Shown here piece after piece: positions 1 to 5,633 of a stretch of 5,633 nt of DNA. A program made the position numbers and the translations under genes. Position 1 is the stretch's first letter, and each line of letters begins with the position of its first letter. Under the pieces are notes generated by a model. It was given only the letters and a program-made list of their open reading frames with translations. It was not told the DNA's origin and did not search any database. The stretch is from an uncultured Bacteroidales bacterium (GTDB lineage Bacteria; Bacteroidota; Bacteroidia; Bacteroidales; Bacteroidaceae): contig CADCOX010000371.1 in assembly GCA_902803195.1 (NCBI GenBank), positions 1 through 5,633 of the forward strand, written 5' to 3'.

Positions 1-2021
1 TGACAGCCACGGCCCAGAACCCTTACCTCCCGCTGTGGGAACACTTGCCCGACGGAGAGCCACGCGTCTTTGAGGATCCCGACCATCCAGGTCATCTGCG
101 TGCTTATATCATCGGCTCGCACGATACGCATTACAGCGAGTACTGTGGTAACGATGTCCGCATGTGGTCGGCTCCTGTCGAGGACCTGACGCAATGGCGC
201 GACGAAGGCCCCATCTTCTCCCATTATGTAGATGGACGCTGGGATACCATGTTTGCACCCGACCTTGTGGAGGTCAAGGATAAGACTACCGGCAAGAAGA
301 CCTATTGGCTCTATCCCCATTCACGCGGATGGCGTCGTGTGGGCATGGTATGCAAGAGCGACCGTCCCAATGGCCCCTTTACGCCTGTGAACCTGACAGC
401 CGACGGCCGTGCTTGCGTCGAGGGTTCGGTGATTGATTTCGACCCCAGTGTGTTTGTTGAGACCATTACTGACCGCAAGGACCCCGACTACGCGCGTGGT
501 TTCCGTGCCTATGCGTTCTATGGCTTCCAACATTCCACGGCCATCGAGCTTGACCCCGATAAGATGTACTCTGTACGCCCTGGTTCGAAGGTGATTGACC
601 CCTTCATCCCTGCTAGTAGCCATGACGGACGCCTCCTTGACAAGGAAGGCACGCAGTACACAGCTCTCTACAAGGGCCAGAATCCGTTGGATTTCAATTT
701 CTTCGAGGCAAGTAGCATTCGGCAGGTCGGCAATAAGTACGTTATGGTTTTCTCGGGCTACAGCGGTAAGGAGTACGGTTTAGGCAACACCAATAGCGCC
801 CTGCGCTATGCTTATGGCGACTCGCCTCTGGGCCCTTGGCGTGCTGGTGGTGTGCTGGTGGACAGCCGTGGCGTAGTTCTCAACGAGGATGGCACGCACA
901 TTGTCACCTCCAACGCCGCCCACAACACGCACGGCTCACTCCAACAGATCAATGGTCAGTGGTATGTTTTCTACCACCGTCCACCACGTGGTTTCGCCAA
1001 TGCTCGTCAGCCGATGGTTGCGCCGGTGAAGATTGAGTGGGACAAGAAACCTGTGGCCAAGGGGGGGCAAGTGCGAATCACCGCCTACGACCCTTTCACC
1101 TCCAATCATGAATGGACGGCCAAGGCGAGCGATGGCAATGAGTACCGTGGTGCCGAGGTGACGAGTGAAGGCTTCCAGATCTATGGTCTACCACCTTATG
1201 CCTACTATAGTGCCGGCATCGCTTGCTACATGACTGGCCCTGGTTCCAACGAATGGCTGCAGGACAACCACGATGTATGGTCCAATCACATGGACCTGGC
1301 TGGGTTGAAGAACGGCGGCATCGTAGGCTTTAAGTACTTCGGTTTCGGCGGTCTCGCTAAGACCGAGAAGGGCGTCCCTGCCTTCGAAGGTACGAAGCCG
1401 GGTGACGACACCCAGCTTTGCCTCTATTTGACACCGAGCGGACGAGGAGCTTTTAAGATTCATGTCATGCTGGATGGTCCTTATGCTAATAGCACATGGA
1501 AGGGCCGTGAGATAGGTGTCATCGACGTACCTGCCGATGCCCGCCGTGAAGCGAGTACCTACAGCCTGCCTGTTGGAGCTGTCGAGGGGCTTAAGGGCAA
1601 ACATGCTGTCTACCTTGTCATTGAGGGACCCGAAATCGAGCAGCCCCAGAACAACCAGCGTCAGCAATGGAATCGTCGTCAGCAGCCACAGCGCCCGCAG
1701 GGACTCTGCGACCTCCATGGAATCGGTTTTGCCAAGGGCGGTAGCCTGCCCGTGAACGAACTCACTAAGGTGCCAGAGGTTACCATAACGGTCGATGGCC
1801 AGCGCCTGAACATCCCTTCGACGCCCATCTATACCAGCAACGCCAACGGATATACCGATGTCACGCACTATCAGGTTCATGCTCCTTTGCGTGCCAATTC
1901 AGAACTGAAAGCCACGGCTAATGATCCTGCCGTGCAGCTTGAGGTCGGTCCGATAGCCGATGGACGTGCCACGGTCAAGGCTACTTATAAGGGCTGTCGG
2001 AAAACGTTCTTGATTAATTAG
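1..2021 (+). CDS. Secreted glycoside hydrolase family 43 protein with C-terminal carbohydrate-binding module (5' partial)
   Basis: The frame is open from the left edge, so the start is upstream. The first visible residues, TATAQ followed by NPYLP, look like the end of a signal peptide and the start of the mature enzyme, so it is probably exported. A TTG at 45 lies inside the conserved first strand and is not the start. The five-bladed GH43 catalytic domain covers about 18-1080. Likely catalytic residues are the Asp of PDGEP (51-53, base), the Asp of FAPD (261-263, pKa modulator) and the Glu of FFEASS (705-707, acid). The HGSLQ and WYVFYHRPP segments also fit the family. A CBM6-like beta-sandwich follows at about 1110-1735 (ending LCDLHGIGF), interrupted by a Gln/Arg-rich insert at 1641-1700, then a beta-rich end domain to 2021. 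GH43 enzymes release arabinose, xylose or galactose units by inversion; I cannot assign the substrate or subfamily. Family assignment is firm, specificity is not. Confidence 0.9.
   Translation, partial: TATAQNPYLPLWEHLPDGEPRVFEDPDHPGHLRAYIIGSHDTHYSEYCGNDVRMWSAPVEDLTQWRDEGPIFSHYVDGRWDTMFAPDLVEVKDKTTGKKTYWLYPHSRGWRRVGMVCKSDRPNGPFTPVNLTADGRACVEGSVIDFDPSVFVETITDRKDPDYARGFRAYAFYGFQHSTAIELDPDKMYSVRPGSKVIDPFIPASSHDGRLLDKEGTQYTALYKGQNPLDFNFFEASSIRQVGNKYVMVFSGYSGKEYGLGNTNSALRYAYGDSPLGPWRAGGVLVDSRGVVLNEDGTHIVTSNAAHNTHGSLQQINGQWYVFYHRPPRGFANARQPMVAPVKIEWDKKPVAKGGQVRITAYDPFTSNHEWTAKASDGNEYRGAEVTSEGFQIYGLPPYAYYSAGIACYMTGPGSNEWLQDNHDVWSNHMDLAGLKNGGIVGFKYFGFGGLAKTEKGVPAFEGTKPGDDTQLCLYLTPSGRGAFKIHVMLDGPYANSTWKGREIGVIDVPADARREASTYSLPVGAVEGLKGKHAVYLVIEGPEIEQPQNNQRQQWNRRQQPQRPQGLCDLHGIGFAKGGSLPVNELTKVPEVTITVDGQRLNIPSTPIYTSNANGYTDVTHYQVHAPLRANSELKATANDPAVQLEVGPIADGRATVKATYKGCRKTFLIN
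1641..1700 (+). other. Gln/Arg/Asn-rich low-complexity insert within the GH43 protein
   Basis: Twenty codons encode almost only Gln, Arg, Asn and Pro, with one Trp. They sit between a strand ending YLVIEGPEIE and a strand reading GLCDLHGIGF. In CBM6-type modules these two strands are normally joined by a short turn, so this is an expanded loop within the module rather than a linker between domains. The reading frame is kept on both sides. Confidence 0.7.
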
Positions 2022-2044
2022 GTAGGTGTTATACTCTTTTAATC

Positions 2045-2101
2045 ACAGAGACACGGAGGCACAGAAAAACAAAATTCTGACTCTGTGTCTTTGTGTTCTG
2101 T
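2045..2101. repeat. Imperfect inverted repeat, REP-like, possible terminator
   Basis: The left arm (2050-2065, GACACGGAGGCACAGA) pairs with the right arm (2082-2097, TCTGTGTCTTTGTGTT) over 16 positions. On the plus-strand RNA all non-Watson-Crick positions are G-U wobbles. A further 5 bp (2045-2049 with 2097-2101) can form if one base is bulged. The loop is A-rich and 16 bases long. The element starts 24 bases after the GH43 stop, so it could end or stabilise that transcript. The cacaga/ctctgtg wording resembles dispersed intergenic repeats seen in many bacterial genomes; that resemblance is from memory. There is no T-run after it, so it is not a classical intrinsic terminator. Confidence 0.6.
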
Positions 2102-2121
2102 AGAAAGTATCATTTATTTTG
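2090..2121 (+). promoter_or_regulatory. Candidate Bacteroidota-type promoter for the oxidoreductase gene
   Basis: TTTG at 2090-2093 is followed after 20 bases by TTATTTTG at 2114-2121. The Bacteroidota consensus is TTTG, about 19-21 bases, then TAnnTTTG, so the -7 box differs at one position. Transcription would start near 2128, about 20 bases before the ATG at 2148. The -33 box lies in the right arm of the inverted repeat. Confidence 0.4.
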
Positions 2122-2147
2122 ATTGGTTACTTAGCTGCACAACGATT

Positions 2148-3140
2148 ATGAAACACGATAACCACGATGTCTTTCGAGTAGGCATCATCGGCACTGGCTG
2201 GATTGCCGAGAAAGCCGTTATCACCCTCAATGGCCTTGCCGATTTCGAAGCATACGCTGTAGGTTCACGCACGTCTGAGCGTGCGCAGGCGTTTGCCCGT
2301 CAATGGACCATCCCCAAGGCTTATGGCTCGTATACTGAGTTGATAGCTGACCCCGATGTGGACCTTGTGTACATCGGTACCCCTCATTCCCATCACTATG
2401 ATGTCACCTGCGAGGCTCTACGGGCTGGGAAACCCTGTCTGGTCGAGAAGGCTTTCATGGCCAATTATGCGCAGTCTGCAGATGTCGTACGCTTGGCTCA
2501 TGAGCGAAAGGTGTTTCTGGCCGAAGCCATTTGGACGCGCTATCAACCTGCTGTGTCAATCATTCGAAACTTAATAGCTGAAGGCCGCATCGGCACGCCG
2601 CGGATGGTTACGGCTACCCTCGGTTATTCGATGGGCGACAAGCCGCGCATCATGCGTCCCGACTTGTGTGGAGGCGCTCTGCTCGACCTGGGTGTCTATG
2701 GCATAAACTTCGTTCGCATGTTCTTCCCTGCCGACATCGTCAATATCGAGAGTCAATGTGTGAAGAGCGCTACGGGAATGGATATCACCAATGCCTTCAG
2801 TTTCGTGCTTGCCGATGGCGTGTTGGCCAACGTGCAGAGCAGTGCCTCCTGTGTGGGCGATAATATAGGTGTCATTGCGGGAACGGATGGCAATCTGATT
2901 GTCGACAATATCAACAATCCACAGCGCATCACTGTGAATACCCACGACCGCGAGTTCGTAGAGAATATCTATGTGCCGAAGCAGATCACAGGCTATGAAT
3001 ACCAGTTCCTCGCCTGTCGCGATGCGATAGCCGAAGGATTGTTAGAGCCTCGCGAGATGCCACATGCAGAGACGCTCTTTGTGATGCAACTGATGGACGG
3101 CCTCCGCCGCCGTTGGGGTGTTTGCTATCCGATGGATTGA
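2148..3140 (+). CDS. Gfo/Idh/MocA family NAD(P)-dependent oxidoreductase, dihydrodiol/xylose dehydrogenase-like
   Basis: This 330-residue protein has no signal peptide and should act in the cytoplasm, oxidising or reducing a sugar or diol with NAD(P). The N-terminal Rossmann fold shows the dinucleotide motif GIIGTGWIA at residues 12-20, YIGTPHSHH at about 75-83 and the family lysine in VEKA (E100, K101; many relatives have EKP). The segment FLAEAIWTRYQPA (123-135) and GGALLDLGVYGINF (175-188) match the dimeric dihydrodiol dehydrogenase/xylose dehydrogenase branch, in which Tyr (Y184) takes the place of the His found in other members and D180 is conserved. Length is normal. I chose the ATG at 2148 because the glycine-rich strand begins ten residues later; the upstream in-frame GTG at 2085 would add residues of no family character encoded by the inverted repeat. 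No Shine-Dalgarno is visible, which is usual in Bacteroidota. It lies 126 bases after the GH43 gene and may be transcribed with it or from its own promoter. The substrate is unknown. Confidence 0.9.
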   Translation: MKHDNHDVFRVGIIGTGWIAEKAVITLNGLADFEAYAVGSRTSERAQAFARQWTIPKAYGSYTELIADPDVDLVYIGTPHSHHYDVTCEALRAGKPCLVEKAFMANYAQSADVVRLAHERKVFLAEAIWTRYQPAVSIIRNLIAEGRIGTPRMVTATLGYSMGDKPRIMRPDLCGGALLDLGVYGINFVRMFFPADIVNIESQCVKSATGMDITNAFSFVLADGVLANVQSSASCVGDNIGVIAGTDGNLIVDNINNPQRITVNTHDREFVENIYVPKQITGYEYQFLACRDAIAEGLLEPREMPHAETLFVMQLMDGLRRRWGVCYPMD

Positions 3141-3160
3141 GGGGTCGCTCTTTCCCCTTA
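3138..3160. terminator. Short hairpin spanning the two convergent stop codons
   Basis: TGAGGGG (3138-3144) can pair with CCCCTTA (3154-3160), seven pairs including one G-T wobble, around a 9-base loop. The arms contain the TGA of the oxidoreductase gene and, on the other strand, the TAA of the hexosaminidase gene. It may be a weak shared terminator, but neither strand has a convincing T-run behind it. Confidence 0.3.
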
Positions 3161-4792
3161 TGGTCTCTTGGTCTGTAGCGGGCGGTATTGAATGCCCATG
3201 GCTTCGAGGCGCGTGAGATGGCTCTGCAGACGAGGGAGAAAATCGTCCCAATGCTGGTCTGTACGGGGCGTCCAAGCCTTCTCGGCTAAAGCCAAGGCGC
3301 GCGGGAAAACCATCCATTGCATGCGTGCCTCGGTGGGGATACGTTCACACCAGATGTTAGCCTGCATGCCTTTGATGAGTTTCAGCTGTGCGGGCGTGAG
3401 GTCCACAGGTACGATGTCACCATCGTAGATTTTACGCAACGTGTTGTCGTCCTGCGCATAATCGAAGTAAAGGAAGGTAAAGGGGCAAAGCACCACTTCG
3501 TTGCCCATGGACGTAGATTTCTGTGCCACATCGGGATGGTCGCCGCGCCACCAGTGGACGGTAGCAGTCTTCGAGAGTCCACCTTCGAGGATCTCGTCCC
3601 AACCGAGGATGCGACGGCCATGCGCGTTGAAGTAGCGCTCCATGTGCTTGGTGAACCACGCCTGCAGTTCGCTCACATCCTTCAGCCCTTCGGCCTCAAT
3701 GCGCTTTTTACATTCCTCACATTCCGACCATCTGCGGCGATTCACCTCGTCACCTCCTATGCTCACGTACTCGTAGGGGAAGAGCTTGAACACTTCGTCA
3801 TAGACCTTTTCAGCGAAGTCGATGGTGGATTGACGGCCAAGGCAGAGCGGTTCGCGGCCATTCTGTGTGCAGCTGAGCCAACGGTAGCAGTAGCAGGCAG
3901 CACCATTGTGCCCGGGCATGTCGATTTCGGGTATAATATCGATGCCGCGAACGGCTGCGTAGTCAACCACATCGCGTATCTCGTCTTGGGTGTAGTATCC
4001 ACCATAGAGTTCGCCGAAGCCCTCTACCTCCTTGAAGTATTTCCAGGGGATGAGCATCGCGGGGTTGTTCTCCTTGGCGGCGCGATTCAGGCATTCACGG
4101 TCATGCCCGTTGAAGCGGCGCCAAGCCACGGTGTCGCCAGTGAGTTCGGGATAGGCTTTCACCTCCATGCGGAAACCTTCGTTGTCGGAGAGATGCCAGT
4201 GGAATTTATTCAGTTTGTAGAGCGCCATCTGGTCCAACAGCCTCTTCGTCTCCTCCACGGAGAAGAAATGGCGAACGGGGTCGAGCATCAGGCCTCGCCA
4301 GTGGAAGTTCGGGCTGTCCTGAATGCTCACGGCAGGAACCTCCCATCTGCCATCTGACCCTTTACCGTTTTTCTCTGGGTTCCTCATCATTTTGTCTTGC
4401 TCTACTTCAACGGGCAACAGTTGGCGCAGGGTGGCAATGCCGTTGATAATGCCTCGATAGCTGTGAGCCGTGATGAGGACTCCTTTCTTGTCGCTGAGCA
4501 GTTCGTAGTCCTCGTTGGTCTCGTCAGGGAGAATAAGGGTGAGTTGTATCCGGCCTTTGCCTGCTTTGGATCTTACAAGCAGCTCGGTGGAGCGCGTCAG
4601 TATCTCTTGCAGGTAGGCGGCAGCAGGTGCGAGGCTGGCATGGTTGTAGCCGATGGTCAGATCCTTAGGCAACGCAAACGAGCCTTCTCGCTCTGTCACC
4701 TTCGTCGGTTTGGGGATGATGTTCACAGTAGCCATTGCCGTGCCGATACCCATCAGCAGGCAGGTCATGCATAGGGCTAATCTCTTTTTCAT
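3158..4792 (-). CDS. Secreted beta-N-acetylhexosaminidase, glycoside hydrolase family 20
   Basis: This 544-residue enzyme removes terminal beta-linked GlcNAc or GalNAc from glycans by substrate-assisted retaining catalysis. Residues 1-21 form a type I signal peptide (MKKR, hydrophobic core, cleavage after AMA), with no lipobox, so it should be periplasmic or exported. Residues about 23-155 are the GH20b alpha/beta domain (starts VNIIPKP); about 160-510 form the catalytic barrel. Seen there are WRGLMLDPVRHF (165-176), NKFHWHLSD (195-203), PEIDMPGH (288-295) and IGGDEV with the catalytic pair D348-E349. Trp 398, 414, 415 and 481 and the YFDY motif (442-445) fit the substrate pocket. All key residues are present, so it should be active. 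A charged stretch at 133-151 looks like an insertion in the N-terminal domain. The ATG at 4792 fits the signal peptide. It converges on the oxidoreductase gene and shares its strand with the PAP2 gene 239 bases upstream, but has its own likely promoter. Substrate range (N-glycan, mucin, chitin fragments) cannot be read from sequence. Confidence 0.95.
   Translation of the reverse strand: MKKRLALCMTCLLMGIGTAMATVNIIPKPTKVTEREGSFALPKDLTIGYNHASLAPAAAYLQEILTRSTELLVRSKAGKGRIQLTLILPDETNEDYELLSDKKGVLITAHSYRGIINGIATLRQLLPVEVEQDKMMRNPEKNGKGSDGRWEVPAVSIQDSPNFHWRGLMLDPVRHFFSVEETKRLLDQMALYKLNKFHWHLSDNEGFRMEVKAYPELTGDTVAWRRFNGHDRECLNRAAKENNPAMLIPWKYFKEVEGFGELYGGYYTQDEIRDVVDYAAVRGIDIIPEIDMPGHNGAACYCYRWLSCTQNGREPLCLGRQSTIDFAEKVYDEVFKLFPYEYVSIGGDEVNRRRWSECEECKKRIEAEGLKDVSELQAWFTKHMERYFNAHGRRILGWDEILEGGLSKTATVHWWRGDHPDVAQKSTSMGNEVVLCPFTFLYFDYAQDDNTLRKIYDGDIVPVDLTPAQLKLIKGMQANIWCERIPTEARMQWMVFPRALALAEKAWTPRTDQHWDDFLPRLQSHLTRLEAMGIQYRPLQTKRP
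4343..4356. repeat. Two tandem copies of a 7-base unit inside the GH20 gene
   Basis: CCATCTG occurs twice in direct succession (4343-4349 and 4350-4356). On the coding strand it reads CAGATGG twice and lies in the part encoding the charged segment SDGRWE at residues 146-151, between the N-terminal and catalytic domains. Confidence 0.7.
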
Positions 4793-4831
4793 AGGTAAGG
4801 TGTTTGTTCTTAAGCGTTATGATTTCGGCCA

Positions 4832-4839
4832 CAAAAGTA
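4832..4839 (-). promoter_or_regulatory. Candidate -7 box of the hexosaminidase promoter
   Basis: Read on the minus strand this is TACTTTTG, a full match to the Bacteroidota TAnnTTTG element. It is 39 bases upstream of the GH20 ATG, which would give a leader of roughly 30 bases. A good -33 TTTG is not seen at the expected spacing; only TTTC about 23 bases upstream is near. Confidence 0.5.
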
Positions 4840-5031
4840 CGAAAAATAACAATACCTCTCATGAAAACTGAGGCAAAAAAGAGGGAAAATGATGAATAAT
4901 TGCTGATTGATGAATGAGGGGTGTTGACGTATCACGATGCGTTCAGGGTTCAAGGAAGAGCATGAATCGTTGTCAACTAAGGGTCAGGTGACGTACTGCT
5001 GTTTGGGCGCAGTCAAGTGAGTCTCGTTTTT
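4840..5031. other. Intergenic region between PAP2 and hexosaminidase genes
   Basis: I find no convincing gene or RNA here. It holds a direct repeat TGATGAAT (4890-4897 and 4908-4915) and a spaced inverted repeat GTTGAC (4923-4928) with GTCAAC (4972-4977), whose inner ends ATGC (4936-4939) and GCAT (4961-4964) also match. The inverted repeat could be a weak structure downstream of the PAP2 gene. No T-run follows it directly on either strand. Confidence 0.4.
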
Positions 5032-5633
5032 TCAGTCCGTTGTCAGCCGCTCAGCGCCTTTTGCCGCTATCCACAGGACGATGGGGGCCGTGATGAGGCC
5101 GGCTAAAGCGTCGATGACGTAATGTGCTTGGATGTAGACGGTGGCGCAGCAGAGGAGCGCCCAGAAGGGCAGGAGGAAAGGCGTGAGACGTGGCGCGAAG
5201 CGGCGTGAGAGCAGGAGTACGATGGTCGAGATGCCGACGTGGCTGCTGGGGAAGGCTGCCGTAGGCCGCTCGCCCGTCTCTTGGGCTTGGACCACGAGTT
5301 GATGGAAGAGTCCGTCGCTCCAACCGGGTGCGGGCAGCAGCTCGGTGTGGCTGCTGAAATAGGTGCCGATGGCAGGGAAATGGCCATTGGCGATGGCATC
5401 GATGCCTACGGCTTGGAAGTAGAACTGCGGCCCTGCCACAGGCAGGAAGATGTAGATGGTGTAGTAGCAGAAGAACGAGGCAAGGATGGCTGTGGTGGCC
5501 TGTTGAAGGGGCCATAGGTCGATGCCCCCTTTGCCATTTCCGTCTTCTGCGGCGTCCCTGTCACTTCGCTCCGTGACTTGCACAAGCCGATGGCTGCACC
5601 CGTGCGCTTTCCGAGAACACTCAGTTCTCTGAA
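5032..5633 (-). CDS. PAP2 superfamily membrane phosphatase, AUR1/PAP2_3-like (5' partial or N-terminally altered)
   Basis: The core matches integral membrane lipid phosphatases/phosphotransferases, which act on phosphorylated lipids at the envelope. Numbering from the GTG at 5581-5583, a helix at about 29-50 ends in FLPVAGPQFYF, the form used in the AUR1-like branch instead of the classical KxxxxxxRP motif. Motif 2 is PSSH (112-115, His 115), and motif 3 is ATVYIQAHYVID with His 154 and Asp 158. GERPTAAF before motif 2 is also typical. About four membrane helices are visible, while the family usually has six, so two should lie upstream. The frame stays open to the window edge, but the roughly 43 residues before the first visible helix are hydrophilic (Arg, Asp, Glu, Gly) and do not resemble the family. 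Either the gene continues to the right through an unusual loop, or a truncated protein starts at the GTG. The stop is TGA at 5032-5034. Specific lipid substrate is unknown. Confidence 0.8.
   Translation of the reverse strand, partial: QRTECSRKAHGCSHRLVQVTERSDRDAAEDGNGKGGIDLWPLQQATTAILASFFCYYTIYIFLPVAGPQFYFQAVGIDAIANGHFPAIGTYFSSHTELLPAPGWSDGLFHQLVVQAQETGERPTAAFPSSHVGISTIVLLLSRRFAPRLTPFLLPFWALLCCATVYIQAHYVIDALAGLITAPIVLWIAAKGAERLTTD
5560..5629. repeat. Cluster of three small inverted repeats upstream of the PAP2 core
   Basis: Three interrupted palindromes lie in 70 bases: GTCAC/GTGAC (5560-5564 and 5573-5577, 8-base spacer), GCAC/GTGC (5596-5599 and 5602-5605, 2-base spacer) and GAGAAC/GTTCTC (5613-5618 and 5624-5629, 5-base spacer). 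They fall in the hydrophilic part of the PAP2 frame that lacks family character. Confidence 0.5.

Noticed and set aside
1061..1067. A run of seven G residues in the GH43 gene as a possible frameshift or phase-variation site
   Set aside because: The frame is intact across it and protein similarity to the family continues on both sides; the run is short and nothing else suggests programmed slippage.
1188..1880. A 230-codon open frame on the minus strand opposite the GH43 gene
   Set aside because: It overlaps the binding-module part of a clear GH43 protein and has no family character of its own.
2085..2147. An upstream GTG start for the oxidoreductase gene
   Set aside because: The GTG lies inside the right arm of the inverted repeat, and the 21 added residues do not resemble the N-terminus of the family. 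The ATG at 2148 gives the normal length.
2148..3140. The oxidoreductase as a GH109-type NAD-dependent alpha-N-acetylgalactosaminidase
   Set aside because: GH109 enzymes share the fold but are longer and usually carry an export signal. This protein is 330 residues with no signal and has the FLAEAIWTRY and GGALLDLGVY motifs of the dihydrodiol/xylose dehydrogenase branch.
3317..4357. A 346-codon open frame on the plus strand opposite the GH20 gene
   Set aside because: It lies wholly antisense to a gene with every GH20 catalytic motif, and its translation shows no recognisable domain. Long antisense frames are common when codon choice in the real gene avoids certain triplets.
5021..5036. The T-run near 5027-5032 as an intrinsic terminator
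   Set aside because: It has no stable GC-rich stem directly before it on the plus strand, no plus-strand gene leads into it, and on the minus strand it reads as an A-run straight after the PAP2 stop.

Overview
The window looks like chromosomal DNA from a member of the Bacteroidota, most likely a Prevotella- or Bacteroides-like member of the Bacteroidales. The evidence is the type of secreted glycosidases present, the lack of clear Shine-Dalgarno sequences before the starts, promoter-like TAnnTTTG boxes, and a PAP2 protein of a form I associate with this phylum. These are judgements from family recognition, not from a database search.

Layout: (1) positions 1-2021, plus strand, hold most of a secreted family 43 glycoside hydrolase whose start lies left of the window; a carbohydrate-binding module and a small beta-rich domain follow the catalytic domain. 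(2) Positions 2022-2147 are a short intergenic stretch with a large imperfect inverted repeat and a candidate promoter. (3) Positions 2148-3140, plus strand, encode a cytoplasmic Gfo/Idh/MocA oxidoreductase of the dihydrodiol/xylose dehydrogenase type. (4) Positions 3158-4792, minus strand, encode a secreted family 20 beta-N-acetylhexosaminidase, convergent with the oxidoreductase and separated from it by only 17 bases. (5) Positions 4793-5031 are non-coding and contain the likely hexosaminidase promoter. (6) Positions 5032-5633, minus strand, encode the C-terminal part of a PAP2/AUR1-type membrane phosphatase that runs off the right edge.

Together the first three genes suggest glycan scavenging: the two exported glycosidases would trim side-chain or terminal sugars (a pentose or galactose type for GH43, GlcNAc/GalNAc for GH20), and the oxidoreductase would act on a sugar or related polyol in the cytoplasm. 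No SusC/SusD pair or regulator is visible, so a true polysaccharide utilization locus is not shown. The PAP2 gene belongs to envelope lipid metabolism and has no evident link to the others.

I do not see a clearly new biological system here. The points most worth a second look are the repeat-like inverted sequence at 2045-2101 that also seems to supply a promoter box, the low-complexity insert inside the GH43 binding module, and the hydrophilic, palindrome-rich stretch that replaces the expected membrane helix upstream of the PAP2 core.
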